Shown here piece by piece: positions 1 through 8,081 of a stretch of 64,000 nucleotides of DNA. Position numbers and translations under genes: made by a program. Position 1 is the first letter of the stretch; each line of letters starts with the position of its first letter. This stretch comes from Curtobacterium luteum (GTDB lineage: Bacteria; Actinomycetota; Actinomycetes; Actinomycetales; Microbacteriaceae). Location: positions 62,001-126,000 of the forward strand of contig NZ_BMOI01000007.1 in NCBI RefSeq assembly GCF_014646995.1. The letters run 5' to 3'. The notes beneath the pieces are model-generated. The model saw nothing but the letters and a program-made list of their open reading frames with translations, did no database searches and had not been told where the DNA came from.

Positions 1-187
1 AGGACCCGGCGAGCGCCGCGATCGTGTCGAGGTCGACGGTGCCGCTGCCCGCGAGCAGTCGGCCCTCGGCCTGGGTGGCGTCGGTGGCGGCGGCGTTCGC
101 GGGGAGCGCCGCACCGCCGATGATGACCGCGGCCACGGTGGCCGTGGCGCCCGCGCGCAGCGCGAAGCGTGTTGCTGTGGATGGCAT
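1..187 (-). CDS. Secreted protein, N-terminal fragment (possible choice-of-anchor family)
   Basis: This is the first 62 codons of a gene that runs off the left edge. The ATG at 185-187 opens a clear Sec signal peptide: a short basic start (TRFALR), a hydrophobic Ala/Val/Ile stretch, and an Ala-Asn-Ala-like cleavage region near residues 31-34. The mature start reads AEGRLLAGSGTVDLD, which resembles the opening of actinobacterial choice-of-anchor G surface proteins; that family call is a recollection and weak. The protein is exported. Its C-terminal half, which would show any anchor, lies outside the window. Confidence 0.6.
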   Translation of the reverse strand, partial: MPSTATRFALRAGATATVAAVIIGGAALPANAAATDATQAEGRLLAGSGTVDLDTIAALAGS

Positions 188-718
188 TGTGCCTCTTCCT
201 CCGGCGGATCCCTCCGCCGCTGATCCATCCCCGGTCGGTTGGTCCGGGGATCCGACGAGACCGCTGGTTGGGCGGTCCCGGAGTCACGTGTGCGCGTCGA
301 GCTGCGCGCGGACGGGCTACCGGAAGGCGTCACCCCCGTGGACGGGGAGCGGGATGCCGGCGCTCACGCTGGAGCGCGCGCTGTGCGCGGTCGCGGAGTC
401 GTTCCGGTCCATCCCTGATCCCCCTCGGGTGAGCACGGCGACGCCGTCGTGCTGAGGACTGAGCGCGGGTGGTTGGTCCGCGTTCCTGAACAACCTACAA
501 GGCATCACCGTGCACCTGGCGATACCCCCGTTCGGGGGGCGCGGGTGAACGGTGCGGCATAGGCGGCAGCATCGCCCCGGCGCGCGTCGTCGAGACGGCG
601 ACCCGGCCACCGGACGGGAGGCGCGGGACGGCGCCGCCACGGGCCTCCCGTCGGACGGTGCACCCGTGGGCGCGGGGCGCTGCGTGATCGGCTGCGCGGT
701 CTGCGGTGCGCCCGGCGC
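188..718. other. Intergenic region, no gene seen
   Basis: About 530 bases between the secreted protein and the membrane protein at 719. Open frames here are short shadows without a ribosome site. It must hold the promoter of the leftward secreted gene. The only clear structure is the inverted repeat at 613-652. Confidence 0.5.
613..652. repeat. GGAGGC-type inverted repeat, probable terminator
   Basis: The arms GACGGGAGGC and GCCTCCCGTC are perfectly complementary around a GC-rich loop. It lies just past the stop of the leftward gene at 719, so it probably ends that transcript. It is a diverged copy of the palindromic repeat found at 3254, 7352, 12375, 28999, 35827 and 54661. Confidence 0.6.
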
Positions 719-1390
719 TCAGCGCAGCGGCGGCTGGGTCGCGACCGAGACGCCGACCGCGGACGCGACGGTCCGGACGACCTGGTGGAGCTCCTCGCCG
801 CGCAGGTGCTTCGGGAACCCGAACACGACCCGGTAGGCGGGGACGTCGAAGGACACCGGCGCGTTCGGGTCGCCCGCGAGCACCCGGATCGCGTCCACGC
901 GGCCGAACGCGTACCGACCGACGGCCTTCGCGTCCCCGCTCGCCACCGAGACGAGCGCGGGACGCGGGATGCCGAGCAGGAGCGTCGGCGTGGACCCACC
1001 GGAGTAGAGCCCGATGCCGTTGCCGTCCGCGACGAGCGTGGCGTACCCGCGCCGGGGCACCGCCGTCTGCGGCAGCCCGAGCGCGCCGGCCGCCCAGGCG
1101 ATCTGCTTGCCGAGGTCCCTGCTCAGGAGCACCGGGACGAGGTGCGCTCCCGGGTGCCGGGCGGCCAGGGCCTGCTCACGACGCCGGGTGTGTGCGTGGT
1201 AGCCGAGGTTGACCAACTCGACGATCACGAAGGCGAGTGCTGCGAACCCGAGCAGGCTCAGCACGATGCCCTCGGTGCTCATCCCCTCCTCGTGCTCCCG
1301 GTACGCCAGGAAGCCGAAGCGCAACACCAGGTAGCCCACCAGGACGACCACACCGATCGCGCCCCCACGGCGCCGTCCGTTGTTCCCCAT
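719..1390 (-). CDS. Conserved hypothetical membrane protein
   Basis: A 223-residue protein with two N-terminal membrane helices (about residues 8-28 and 40-62) and a cytoplasmic domain of about 150 residues. I do not recognise the soluble domain; it contains no catalytic motif I can name. The start is ATG at 1390. A consensus -10 element TAGTCT lies exactly six bases upstream, so the mRNA is probably leaderless. It is transcribed alone, divergent from nothing obvious, with the 613-652 repeat as a likely terminator. It could be a PH-like membrane-associated domain protein, but that is a guess. Confidence 0.7.
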   Translation of the reverse strand: MGNNGRRRGGAIGVVVLVGYLVLRFGFLAYREHEEGMSTEGIVLSLLGFAALAFVIVELVNLGYHAHTRRREQALAARHPGAHLVPVLLSRDLGKQIAWAAGALGLPQTAVPRRGYATLVADGNGIGLYSGGSTPTLLLGIPRPALVSVASGDAKAVGRYAFGRVDAIRVLAGDPNAPVSFDVPAYRVVFGFPKHLRGEELHQVVRTVASAVGVSVATQPPLR

Positions 1391-1442
1391 CGGGCCAGAC
1401 TAGGGCGATCGCGAACCCGGTCCCGGGTTGCTGCACGGTCCC

Positions 1443-2012
1443 TCAGTCACGGCGGACCCGGAGCCCGTCGAGGAGCACACGCACCATCGGGTTCGGCGCG
1501 CCGTCGGCCGCGGGCACTCGGTGGCTGAGGTCGCCGATCGCCTGCAGGAGCTCGACCGCGTCGACGTCGCTGCGGACCTCCCCCGTGGCGATCGCCGCGT
1601 CGAGGAGCTCCCGCACCACGTGCCCGAGCCGGTCGACGAAGTACCCGGGCAGGGCGTCGAACGCCGGGTCGCCGGAGTGCAGCGCCGCCGAGAGCCCCTG
1701 CTTCGTCGCCACGAACCGCGTGAACCGGGTGACCCAGCGGTCGAGGGCCTCCCCCGGCGGGTACTCGGCGCGCAGCCGGTCGGCCTCGGCGGCCGTGTCG
1801 TCGATCTCCGAGGTGAAGACCGCGGCGACGAGGTCCGCGCGCTGCGGGAAGTGCCGGTAGAGCGTGCCGACGCCGACACCGGCCTCCGCCGCCACCTCGC
1901 GCACGGGAGCGTCGACGCCGGAGCGGGCGAACACCGTGCGGGCAGCGTGCAGGATCGCGTCGACGTTCTGGCGGGCGTCGGCCCGGAGGCGACGCGGTTC
2001 GGCGGTCGGCAC
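1443..2012 (-). CDS. TetR-family transcriptional repressor
   Basis: A 189-residue TetR regulator. Residues about 12-60 form the helix-turn-helix, with the family signature VREVAAEAGVGVGTLYRHF; the rest is the all-helical ligand-binding domain. I place the start at the GTG at 2012, because AAGGGG lies at the right distance before it and gives normal TetR length; the in-frame ATG at 2039 lies inside the palindromic operator and is unlikely. It is divergent from an aldo-keto reductase at 2104, and two palindromes fill the gap. It probably represses itself and that reductase and is released by a small molecule, identity unknown. Confidence 0.9.
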   Translation of the reverse strand: MPTAEPRRLRADARQNVDAILHAARTVFARSGVDAPVREVAAEAGVGVGTLYRHFPQRADLVAAVFTSEIDDTAAEADRLRAEYPPGEALDRWVTRFTRFVATKQGLSAALHSGDPAFDALPGYFVDRLGHVVRELLDAAIATGEVRSDVDAVELLQAIGDLSHRVPAADGAPNPMVRVLLDGLRVRRD

Positions 2013-2032
2013 AGCACACCCCTTGCGTAAGT

Positions 2033-2045
2033 GGAACAATGTTCC
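2033..2045. promoter_or_regulatory. TetR operator 1 (GGAACAATGTTCC)
   Basis: A perfect 13-bp palindrome (GGAACA-A-TGTTCC) just upstream of the tetR start, in the divergent promoter region. A second copy lies 33 bp away, centre to centre, which is about three helical turns. Inferred binding site of the adjacent TetR protein. Confidence 0.75.
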
Positions 2046-2065
2046 GTATGGTTGCGGTCGTCAGC

Positions 2066-2078
2066 GGAACATCGTTCC
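2066..2078. promoter_or_regulatory. TetR operator 2 (GGAACATCGTTCC)
   Basis: The same five-base arms GGAAC/GTTCC around ATC, 26 bases before the aldo-keto reductase start. It is one substitution from the perfect copy at 2033. Its position suggests repression of the reductase. Confidence 0.7.
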
Positions 2079-2103
2079 GGATACGAGACTACAGGAGACC
2101 GCC

Positions 2104-3126
2104 ATGCAGTACCGCACACTCGGGCGCACCGGCATCACGGTGACGCCCTACGCACTCGGCGCCATGATGCTGGGCCGGTTCGGCAACCCCGACCGGAGCG
2201 AGGGCGTCCGGATCATCCACCGGGCACTCGACGCCGGCATCAACGTCATCGACACCGCGGACCGCTACGGCGACTCCGAGGAGGTCGTCGGCGAAGCACT
2301 CGCCGGACGACGCGACCAGGTCGTGCTCGCCACGAAGTTCCACGGGCCGGTGGACGACGACGTGAACCACCGCGGAGCCTCGCGCCGGTGGATCGTCCAG
2401 GCCGTCGAGCGGTCACTCCGGAACCTCCGCACCGACCACATCGACCTCTACCAGCTGCACCGCCCCGACCCGGCGACGGACATCGACGAGACCCTCTCGG
2501 CGCTCACCGACCTCGTCCGGCAGGGCAAGGTCCGCGCGATCGGCAGCTCGTCGATGCGCGGATCCGAGATCGTCGAAGCACAGTGGACGTCCGACCGGCG
2601 GGGGTTCGAGCGGTTCCGCACGGAGCAGCCGAACTACTCGATCCTCGATCGCGAGATCGAGCGCGAGGTCCTCCCCGTCGCCCAGCGGTACGGCATGGGG
2701 ACGCTCGTCTACAGCCCCCTCGCGGGCGGCTCGCTCACCGGCCGGTACCGTGCCGGGCAGGCGAACGACGAGTTCCGCGCGGGCACCGGCATGCGGCACT
2801 TCCGCGATGAACGACGACTGGCCGCGATCGAGCAGCTGATCGCCTTGGCCGACGAGACCGGCATCCGGCTGACGCACCTGGCGATGGCGTTCACGATCGC
2901 GCACCCGGGGGTGACGTCGGCGATCGCCGGGCCCCGCACGATGGAGCAGCTCGAGGACACCCTGGCCGGGATGGACGTGGTGCTCTCCGACGAGGTGCTC
3001 GACAGGATCGACGCGATCGTCCCGCCGGGCGAGAGCATCGGCGCGATGGACATGGTGTACCGCGGGCCCGAGGTCGGTTCCCCTGCGATGCGCCGTCGGC
3101 CCGAGGCCGAGCGAGCCGCCGCCTGA
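2104..3126 (+). CDS. Aldo/keto reductase under TetR control
   Basis: A 340-residue NADPH-dependent aldo/keto reductase (TIM barrel, cytoplasmic). The catalytic tetrad is visible: Asp and Tyr in TADRYG (about residues 52-57), Lys in ATKFHG and His in LYQLHRPD. The cofactor end carries the expected SAIAGPRTMEQLED segment. I start at ATG 2104, preceded by AGGAGA; a longer upstream frame reads through the operators and is not real. The divergent TetR gene and two operators suggest induction by a reactive carbonyl or other xenobiotic. Substrate cannot be read from sequence. Confidence 0.92.
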   Translation: MQYRTLGRTGITVTPYALGAMMLGRFGNPDRSEGVRIIHRALDAGINVIDTADRYGDSEEVVGEALAGRRDQVVLATKFHGPVDDDVNHRGASRRWIVQAVERSLRNLRTDHIDLYQLHRPDPATDIDETLSALTDLVRQGKVRAIGSSSMRGSEIVEAQWTSDRRGFERFRTEQPNYSILDREIEREVLPVAQRYGMGTLVYSPLAGGSLTGRYRAGQANDEFRAGTGMRHFRDERRLAAIEQLIALADETGIRLTHLAMAFTIAHPGVTSAIAGPRTMEQLEDTLAGMDVVLSDEVLDRIDAIVPPGESIGAMDMVYRGPEVGSPAMRRRPEAERAAA

Positions 3127-3144
3127 CACTGACCCTGGTGCTGG

Positions 3145-3219
3145 TGGTGCCCCTGGAGGGACTCGAACCCCCAACCGTTTCCTTAGGACGGAACTGCTCT
3201 TCCATTGAGCTACAGAGGC
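3145..3219 (-). tRNA. tRNA-Arg (CCT)
   Basis: A full cloverleaf on the minus strand with a 7-bp acceptor stem (GCCTCTG/CAGGGGC), D-arm GCTC/GAGC, anticodon loop GTCCTAA (anticodon CCT, reading AGG), the T-loop GGTTCGAGTCC, and an encoded CCA at the 3' end. The outermost anticodon-stem pair is a G-A mismatch. Confidence 0.95.
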
Positions 3220-3253
3220 TGGCGCGACCACTCTAGCGGCAGTCGCCACACGG

Positions 3254-3297
3254 CGGACGGGAGGCGCGGTGCCAGCCCGCACCGCGCCTCCCGTCCG
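3254..3297. repeat. 19-bp perfect inverted repeat, GGAGGCGCGG family, probable terminator
   Basis: Arms of 19 bases (CGGACGGGAGGCGCGGTGC and its complement) around a six-base loop. It sits directly past the stop of the HNH gene and between it and the tRNA, as expected of a factor-independent terminator without a U tract. It is the best-preserved member of the repeat family. Confidence 0.8.
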
Positions 3298-3322
3298 TCT
3301 GCTGCGACAGCAGCGTCCGCCG

Positions 3323-3817
3323 CTACGCGGCCATCAGGAACTCGTCCCAGTCGGCCTGCGGCCGCTCGATGCCGCGCACCACCCACGATGCCCCGTGCGG
3401 TGCCTTCGGTCGGAAGCGCAAGTGCCACCCCATCTCCTGCGGGGTGCGGTCGCCCTTGGTGTTGTTGCACGCCAGGCAGCAGGCGACGAGGTTCTCCCAC
3501 GAGTCCTGCCCGCCGCGGGACTTCGGCTGGACGTGGTCGATCGTGGTGGCGTGCCGGTCGCAGTAGGCGCAGCGGTTGGCGTCACGGCGAAGGACACCGC
3601 GACGCGAGACGGGCACGAGTCTGGAGTGCGGGATGCGCACGTACCGCGTGAGGACGATGACGGACGGACGGTCGTAGGTCGACGTCGACCCCGTCACCGG
3701 GTGGTCGAGGTCGGCGGCGACGATGGCGGCCTTCTGGTTCATGACCAGCACGAGGGCCCGTCGGAACGAGATCACCGCGAGGGGCTCGTAACCGGCGTTG
3801 AGGACGAGAGTGCGCAT
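3323..3817 (-). CDS. HNH endonuclease domain protein
   Basis: A 164-residue protein with one HNH nuclease domain. The zinc-type CxxC pairs are visible (CAYC, then CLAC), with the core DHVQPKSRGGQDSWENLVACC carrying the His and Asn of the motif. The start is ATG 3817, preceded by GGAAGGGA; the longer frame from 3907 has no such site. This HNH type (MRTLVLNAGYEPL start) is single-copy and widespread in Actinobacteria outside mobile elements; its role is unknown and it may act in DNA repair. It has its own promoter region upstream and ends at the 3254 repeat. Confidence 0.88.
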   Translation of the reverse strand: MRTLVLNAGYEPLAVISFRRALVLVMNQKAAIVAADLDHPVTGSTSTYDRPSVIVLTRYVRIPHSRLVPVSRRGVLRRDANRCAYCDRHATTIDHVQPKSRGGQDSWENLVACCLACNNTKGDRTPQEMGWHLRFRPKAPHGASWVVRGIERPQADWDEFLMAA

Positions 3818-4204
3818 GGGTTCCCTTCCGACGTGCCTGGACGGCTTCCAGGCGGTGCGGGTGCGCCAGACCAGGGCGTCGCGCAGGTGACCGTCGCTCG
3901 CGCGCACGGCCCCGGAACCACGAAGAGCACCACCCGGATGGGCAGTGCTCTCGTCATGACGGGGCGTGCTCGTGCACGCAGGCGGTGGTCGACCATATGT
4001 CGACGTGCGCGCGCCGACCCATGGTGCGGGTCGTGCGGAACGCTGACATGAGGTCTCCCTGCTCGCAGCCGAAGGGCCGGTGCAGCGTCAGGATACGTCG
4101 GAAACCGGCCCGGCACGAGGGTGTGCGGGCCGGTTCCGGCGATGTTCACGGGTTCGACGCACGGGCGTCGCCCGGGGTGGGGTCCAGCGGAGCGTGCGCC
4201 GGCG
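3818..4204. other. Intergenic region with terminator
   Basis: About 390 bases holding the promoter of the HNH gene and, at the right end, the terminator of the NlpC/P60 gene at 4099-4139. No credible gene is seen. Confidence 0.5.
4099..4139 (-). terminator. Terminator hairpin after the NlpC/P60 gene
   Basis: Near-perfect stem GGAAACCGGCCCG / CGGGCCGGTTCC with a 12-base loop, about 65 bases past the stop of the leftward hydrolase gene. One A is bulged or mismatched. Confidence 0.65.
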
Positions 4205-5254
4205 TCAGATCCCGAAGCGGACGATGTGGTAGTCGCTGGTCCAGATCGGACGGATCGAGACGGACCCGCCGGGCTTCGGCGCGTCCATGATCATGCCGTT
4301 GCCCATGTAGAAGCCGTCGTGCGCCTCGTTGTTGAAGATGACGACGTCGCCGGGCTGCGCCTCGGACTCGGGGATCGTGGTGCCGGCCTGGTCCTGGAGC
4401 GGGACCGAGTGGGCGAGGTTGATGCCGTACTGCGCGTACACGAACATGACGTAGCCCGAGCAGTCGAAGCCCGACGGGTCGGCGCCGCCGAAGACGTAGG
4501 GGGTGCCGATGTACTGCTTCGCGGTGGCGACCACGGCGGGCAGGGAGAACGGCGTGTCCGCGGCGGTCGAGCTCGCGACGTAGTCGGCAGCACTCGGGCC
4601 GGAGTAGGAGGCGTACTGCGAGGCGGTCGCGGCGCGGGCCTTCTCCGTCGCGGCGGCCTGCTTCGCGGCAGCGGCTGCTTCGGCGGCGGCCGACGCGGCA
4701 GCCTCGGCCTCGGCCTTCTGGTCCGCCTCGGCGTCGAGCGTCGACTGGGCGGTGGCGCCGAATCCGTCGCGGCTGGTACCGGCGAGGGCGACGGCGTCGG
4801 ACACCGAGAAGTTCTGCTCGCCGGTCGTGCGCGCCTGCCGCTGGGCGGCGGCCGCGGCGTCGGCGGGCTGCTGGGTGGAGGCGAACGCGGCGGGGACGGC
4901 CATGGTGCCGAACATCCCGGCGGCGACGGTCAGGACGACCGGGGCGAGGAAGCGGCGCTTGCGGGCGCTCGAGCTGGCCTTCGCGCGGTCGGCACGAGCA
5001 GCCTCTTGGGCGGCACGACGGCCGCCGGGGAGCGGGGCGGTCTTGACCGACTGCGGGGCAGCAGCACGGCGCGTCGGCTGCGGGGCGGCAGCGGCGCGGG
5101 TCGACCGTCGGGTGGCGAGGGCGTCAGCGGTGTTCGTCGGGTTCGCGGTCTGGTCGTCCGCGGCGGAACCGTTCAGCGTCAAGGGTGGTGTCTCCGGCGC
5201 CTCGTCACCACCGTCCGGCAGTGGCCGGACCGTGGAACCCCATCCGTTCGTCAT
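4205..5254 (-). CDS. NlpC/P60 cell-wall endopeptidase with internal membrane/signal segment
   Basis: A 349-residue protein. Residues 1-100 are disordered and rich in Ala, Arg and Pro; 102-126 is a hydrophobic signal-anchor; 165-215 is an Ala/Glu/Lys-rich coiled region; 236-349 is the NlpC/P60 domain. The catalytic Cys is C265 in DCSGYV and the His is H312 in EAHDG. Such enzymes cut the D-Glu-diaminoacid bond of peptidoglycan stem peptides outside the membrane. The long cytoplasmic N-terminus before the export segment is unusual but known in Microbacteriaceae. A promoter lies at 5336-5364, and the 75-base leader can fold into a hairpin just before the start. Confidence 0.9.
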   Translation of the reverse strand: MTNGWGSTVRPLPDGGDEAPETPPLTLNGSAADDQTANPTNTADALATRRSTRAAAAPQPTRRAAAPQSVKTAPLPGGRRAAQEAARADRAKASSSARKRRFLAPVVLTVAAGMFGTMAVPAAFASTQQPADAAAAAQRQARTTGEQNFSVSDAVALAGTSRDGFGATAQSTLDAEADQKAEAEAAASAAAEAAAAAKQAAATEKARAATASQYASYSGPSAADYVASSTAADTPFSLPAVVATAKQYIGTPYVFGGADPSGFDCSGYVMFVYAQYGINLAHSVPLQDQAGTTIPESEAQPGDVVIFNNEAHDGFYMGNGMIMDAPKPGGSVSIRPIWTSDYHIVRFGI

Positions 5255-5335
5255 CGTTTCCGATCGAGGCAGGAGACGGGCTCGAGACGTCCTGCCACGG
5301 GTTCCCGGGTTCGGTGTCAGCCCGGGGACTCGACG

Positions 5336-5364
5336 AGTGTACGTGGCCGTCGTTACCTTGTCGA
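5336..5364 (-). promoter_or_regulatory. Promoter of the NlpC/P60 gene
   Basis: On the minus strand a TCGACA -35 (5359-5364) and a TACACT -10 (5336-5341) are separated by exactly 17 bases. Transcription would begin near 5329 and give a leader of about 75 bases containing the complementary pair GGCAGGA/TCCTGCC. Confidence 0.6.
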
Positions 5365-5409
5365 GACGAAACCGCCCCTTTGTAACGAATCGGTAAACAC
5401 GAGTTCCGA

Positions 5410-6111
5410 TCAGCCGTCGCTGCGCTCGATGTACACGTGCTGCGCGACCTCGCTCGGCAGCTCGATGCCGGAGTCCTCGCCGTCGACGCGGACGGCCACG
5501 TAGGCGCCGGCGCGCTGCACGCTCGCGACCCGACCGGGCATCACCCCGGCGGTGCGCAGCTGGTGCAGGAGTTCGGGCTCGAACTGGACGGGCTCACCCA
5601 GGCGTCGGATCGTGCCCGTGGCGACCGCGTCGGTGCCCTCCGTCGCGGCGACGATGTTCTGCACGCCGTCGAGGAAGCCGCCGGCGTCGGGGCCGCCGAT
5701 CTCGGCGAGACCGGGGATCGGGTTGCCGTACGGCGACTCGGTCGGGTTGCCGAGCATCTCGAGCAGCCGGACCTCCACCTGTTCGCTCATGACGTGCTCC
5801 CAACGGCAGGCCTCGTCGTGGACGAACGCCCAGTCGAGCCCGATGACGTCGGAGAGCAGCCGCTCGGCGAGCCGGTGCTTCCGCATGACGTGCGTCGCGC
5901 GGGACCGTCCCTCGGTCGTGAGCTCGAGGTGGCGGTCACCCGAGACGACCACGAGGCCGTCGCGCTCCATGCGGGCGATGGTCTGCGAGACCGTGGGACC
6001 CGAGTGGCCGAGGCGCTCCGAGATACGGGCGCGCAGCGGGATGATCGCTTCTTCCTCGAGGTCGAGGATGGTGCGCAGGTACATCTCCGTGGTGTCGACG
6101 AGATCGGTCAC
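5410..6111 (-). CDS. ideR: DtxR/IdeR-family metal-dependent repressor
   Basis: A 233-residue iron-type repressor: helix-turn-helix (1-60), dimer/metal domain (65-140), and C-terminal SH3-like domain (about 160-230). I choose the GTG at 6111, preceded by AGAGGCGG. With this start every metal ligand falls on the textbook DtxR/IdeR number: M10, C102, E105 and H106 of the primary site, H79, E83 and H98 of the ancillary site. The Cys and Met ligands favour Fe(II) over Mn(II). With iron bound it should repress uptake genes; none are in this window. It stands alone, divergent from serC. Confidence 0.9.
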   Translation of the reverse strand: MTDLVDTTEMYLRTILDLEEEAIIPLRARISERLGHSGPTVSQTIARMERDGLVVVSGDRHLELTTEGRSRATHVMRKHRLAERLLSDVIGLDWAFVHDEACRWEHVMSEQVEVRLLEMLGNPTESPYGNPIPGLAEIGGPDAGGFLDGVQNIVAATEGTDAVATGTIRRLGEPVQFEPELLHQLRTAGVMPGRVASVQRAGAYVAVRVDGEDSGIELPSEVAQHVYIERSDG

Positions 6112-6226
6112 GGTCCGCCTCTCATGTCCGGGTCCAGCCACCCTACTTGTTCACGGTGACACGGAGGGACCAACGCTTGCACGGGTCAAGGAATGCCCTG
6201 GGATACCGCGCCGGTAGGATCGCTCC

Positions 6227-7345
6227 ATGGCAGACATCGTCATCCCAGCCGACCTCCTCCCGACCGACGGACGCTTCGGCTGCGGCCCGTCCAAGATCCG
6301 TGGCGCACAGCTCGAGTCCCTCGTGACGCGGGGAGCGACGATCCTCGGGACCTCCCACCGGCAGAAGCCCGTCAAGGACCTCGTCGGCAGCGTCCGGCAG
6401 GGCATCGCCGACCTCTTCCAGGTGCCCGACGGCTACGAGGTCGTCCTCGGCAACGGCGGGTCGACCGCGTTCTGGGACGCCGCCGCGTTCGGGCTGATCG
6501 AGCGTCGCGCCGAGAACCTGTCGTTCGGCGAGTTCGGGTCGAAGTTCGCCAAGGCCGCTGCCGCTCCGTGGCTCGAGGCACCGCACGTCGTCGAGGCGCC
6601 GGGCGGGTCGCTCGCCGCGCTCGAGCCGGTCGAGGGCGTCGACGTCTACGCCTACCCGCACAACGAGACCTCGACCGGCGTCATGGCACCCGTGGTCCGC
6701 GCGGACGGCGACCCCGGCGCGCTGACGGTGGTCGACGCGACGAGCGCCGCCGGCGGTGCCGCGTTCGACGTCGAGGCCACGGACGTGTACTACTTCGCCC
6801 CGCAGAAGAACTTCGCCTCGGACGGCGGGCTCTGGCTCGCGCTGTTCTCCCCCGCCGCGATCGAGCGGGTGGAGCGCATCGCCGCGAGCGACCGGTACAT
6901 CCCGGAGTTCCTGTCGCTGCAGAACGCCGTCGACAACTCCCGGTTGAACCAGACGCTGAACACCCCGGCGCTCGCGACCCTGCTGCTCCTGGACGACCAG
7001 GTCCGCTGGATCAACGAGTCGGGCGGCATCGCCTGGGCCGACGCCCGGACGAAGCAGTCCTCGGGGACGGTCTACGACTGGGCGGCCTCGGTCGACTTCG
7101 CGACGCCGTTCGTGAGCGAGCCGTCGCACCGGTCGCAGGTGGTCGCGACGATCGACCTCGACGACGCGGTCGACGCGAAGGCCGTGGCCGTGACGCTCCG
7201 CGCCAACGGCATCGTCGACACCGAGCCGTACCGGAAGCTCGGGCGCAACCAGCTGCGCATCGCGACCTTCACAGCGATCGAGCCGGGCGACGTCGCGCAG
7301 CTCACCAAGGCGATCGAGTACGTGGTGGGCGAGCTGCCGCGCTGA
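6227..7345 (+). CDS. serC: Phosphoserine aminotransferase
   Basis: A 372-residue fold-type I PLP enzyme that converts 3-phosphohydroxypyruvate and glutamate to phosphoserine in serine synthesis. The PLP Lys is K194 in FAPQKNF, and the PLP-pairing Asp is D170 in VVDATSA. The length and the start FGCGPSKIR match the actinobacterial/archaeal type. The mRNA looks leaderless: TAGGAT lies at 6215-6220, exactly six bases before ATG 6227. It ends against the palindromic repeat at 7352, which it shares with the convergent DUF3027 gene. Confidence 0.95.
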   Translation: MADIVIPADLLPTDGRFGCGPSKIRGAQLESLVTRGATILGTSHRQKPVKDLVGSVRQGIADLFQVPDGYEVVLGNGGSTAFWDAAAFGLIERRAENLSFGEFGSKFAKAAAAPWLEAPHVVEAPGGSLAALEPVEGVDVYAYPHNETSTGVMAPVVRADGDPGALTVVDATSAAGGAAFDVEATDVYYFAPQKNFASDGGLWLALFSPAAIERVERIAASDRYIPEFLSLQNAVDNSRLNQTLNTPALATLLLLDDQVRWINESGGIAWADARTKQSSGTVYDWAASVDFATPFVSEPSHRSQVVATIDLDDAVDAKAVAVTLRANGIVDTEPYRKLGRNQLRIATFTAIEPGDVAQLTKAIEYVVGELPR

Positions 7346-7351
7346 CGCACG

Positions 7352-7399
7352 AACGGACGGGAGGCGCGGTGCCAGCTGGCACCGCGCCTCCAGTCCGTT
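7352..7399. repeat. Inverted repeat, GGAGGCGCGG family, bidirectional terminator candidate
   Basis: Arms beginning AACGGACGGGAGGCGCGG with complement ending GTCCGTT; the centre GGTGCCAGCTGGCACC is itself a perfect palindrome. It lies between the convergent serC and DUF3027 stops, seven bases past serC. Confidence 0.8.
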
Positions 7400-7409
7400 G
7401 CCGGTCCGG

Positions 7410-8081
7410 TCAGGACCGGTGGTGGTCCGGGTCGACCTCGCTCGCGTCGAGCCGGTCGACCTCGAGGTCCTCGTGCGGGTCGACGGGGTGGACCCGCTGC
7501 GCCCGACGCCGCCGCGCGCGCGGCGGTACGACCGGCTCCGGCTCCGGCTCCGGCTCGTCCTCGTCGGCCGTGTCGTCGAGCTCGTCGACGTCCACGCCGT
7601 CGAGGTCGTCGTCGTCCGACTCGCTGAGGTCGTCCTCGTCGGCGTCGAAGTCGTCGTCATCGTCGTCCGACTCGTCGTCGTCCGCTTCGTCGTCGTCCGG
7701 GTCGTCGTAGTCGGCGTCCTCGTCGAGGTCGTCGTCGTCCGACTCGTCGTCGTCCGCGTCGTCGTCGTCCTCGGGCCCGTCGGACTCCTGCGCCGCGCGG
7801 TACTCCGCCAGGCGCTCGGACCACGGCACCCACTCCGGCGCGACGAGCGAGCCGTCGCCGGGCATGAGCTCGACCTCGAGCACCGTCGGGTCGTCCTCGC
7901 CGATCTTCGCCACCGAGACGGTCCAGCGCCAGCCGGGGTAGCCCGGCATGCGGTTGGCGAAGCGGAGCGAGACCGTGTCGTCGCCCTCGTCCACGGCGTC
8001 GACGAACGCGCCGACGGTCGAGTCGGGCGTGACCTCGAGCAGGGCGGTGCGCGCCAGGCGCTCGTACTCGTGCGTGGGCAT
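7410..8081 (-). CDS. DUF3027 protein with an aspartate-rich tail
   Basis: A 223-residue actinobacterial protein. Residues 1-95 form the conserved DUF3027 core (RFANRMPGYPGWRW is its typical motif). Residues about 100-175 are an extreme acidic stretch, mostly Asp with Glu and Ser, encoded by repeated GACGAC codons, followed by a basic RRRR segment and a mixed tail. Function is unknown. It overlaps the cold-shock gene upstream by one base (TGATG), so the two are translationally coupled. The acidic tail may mimic nucleic acid or be a protein-binding surface; that is inference. Confidence 0.85.
   Translation of the reverse strand: MPTHEYERLARTALLEVTPDSTVGAFVDAVDEGDDTVSLRFANRMPGYPGWRWTVSVAKIGEDDPTVLEVELMPGDGSLVAPEWVPWSERLAEYRAAQESDGPEDDDDADDDESDDDDLDEDADYDDPDDDEADDDESDDDDDDFDADEDDLSESDDDDLDGVDVDELDDTADEDEPEPEPEPVVPPRARRRRAQRVHPVDPHEDLEVDRLDASEVDPDHHRS

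Noticed and set aside
2037..2039. ATG as the tetR start
   Set aside because: It lies inside the perfect operator palindrome and lacks a ribosome site; the GTG at 2012 has AAGGGG.
3323..3817. HNH gene as part of an intron, phage or restriction system
   Set aside because: No intron, methylase or phage gene is nearby, and the protein matches a stand-alone actinobacterial core family.
5255..5335. Possible c-di-AMP (ydaO-type) riboswitch before the NlpC/P60 gene
   Set aside because: The predicted leader is only about 75 bases. CCGAACCCG recalls the motif, but the full pseudoknotted core is absent.
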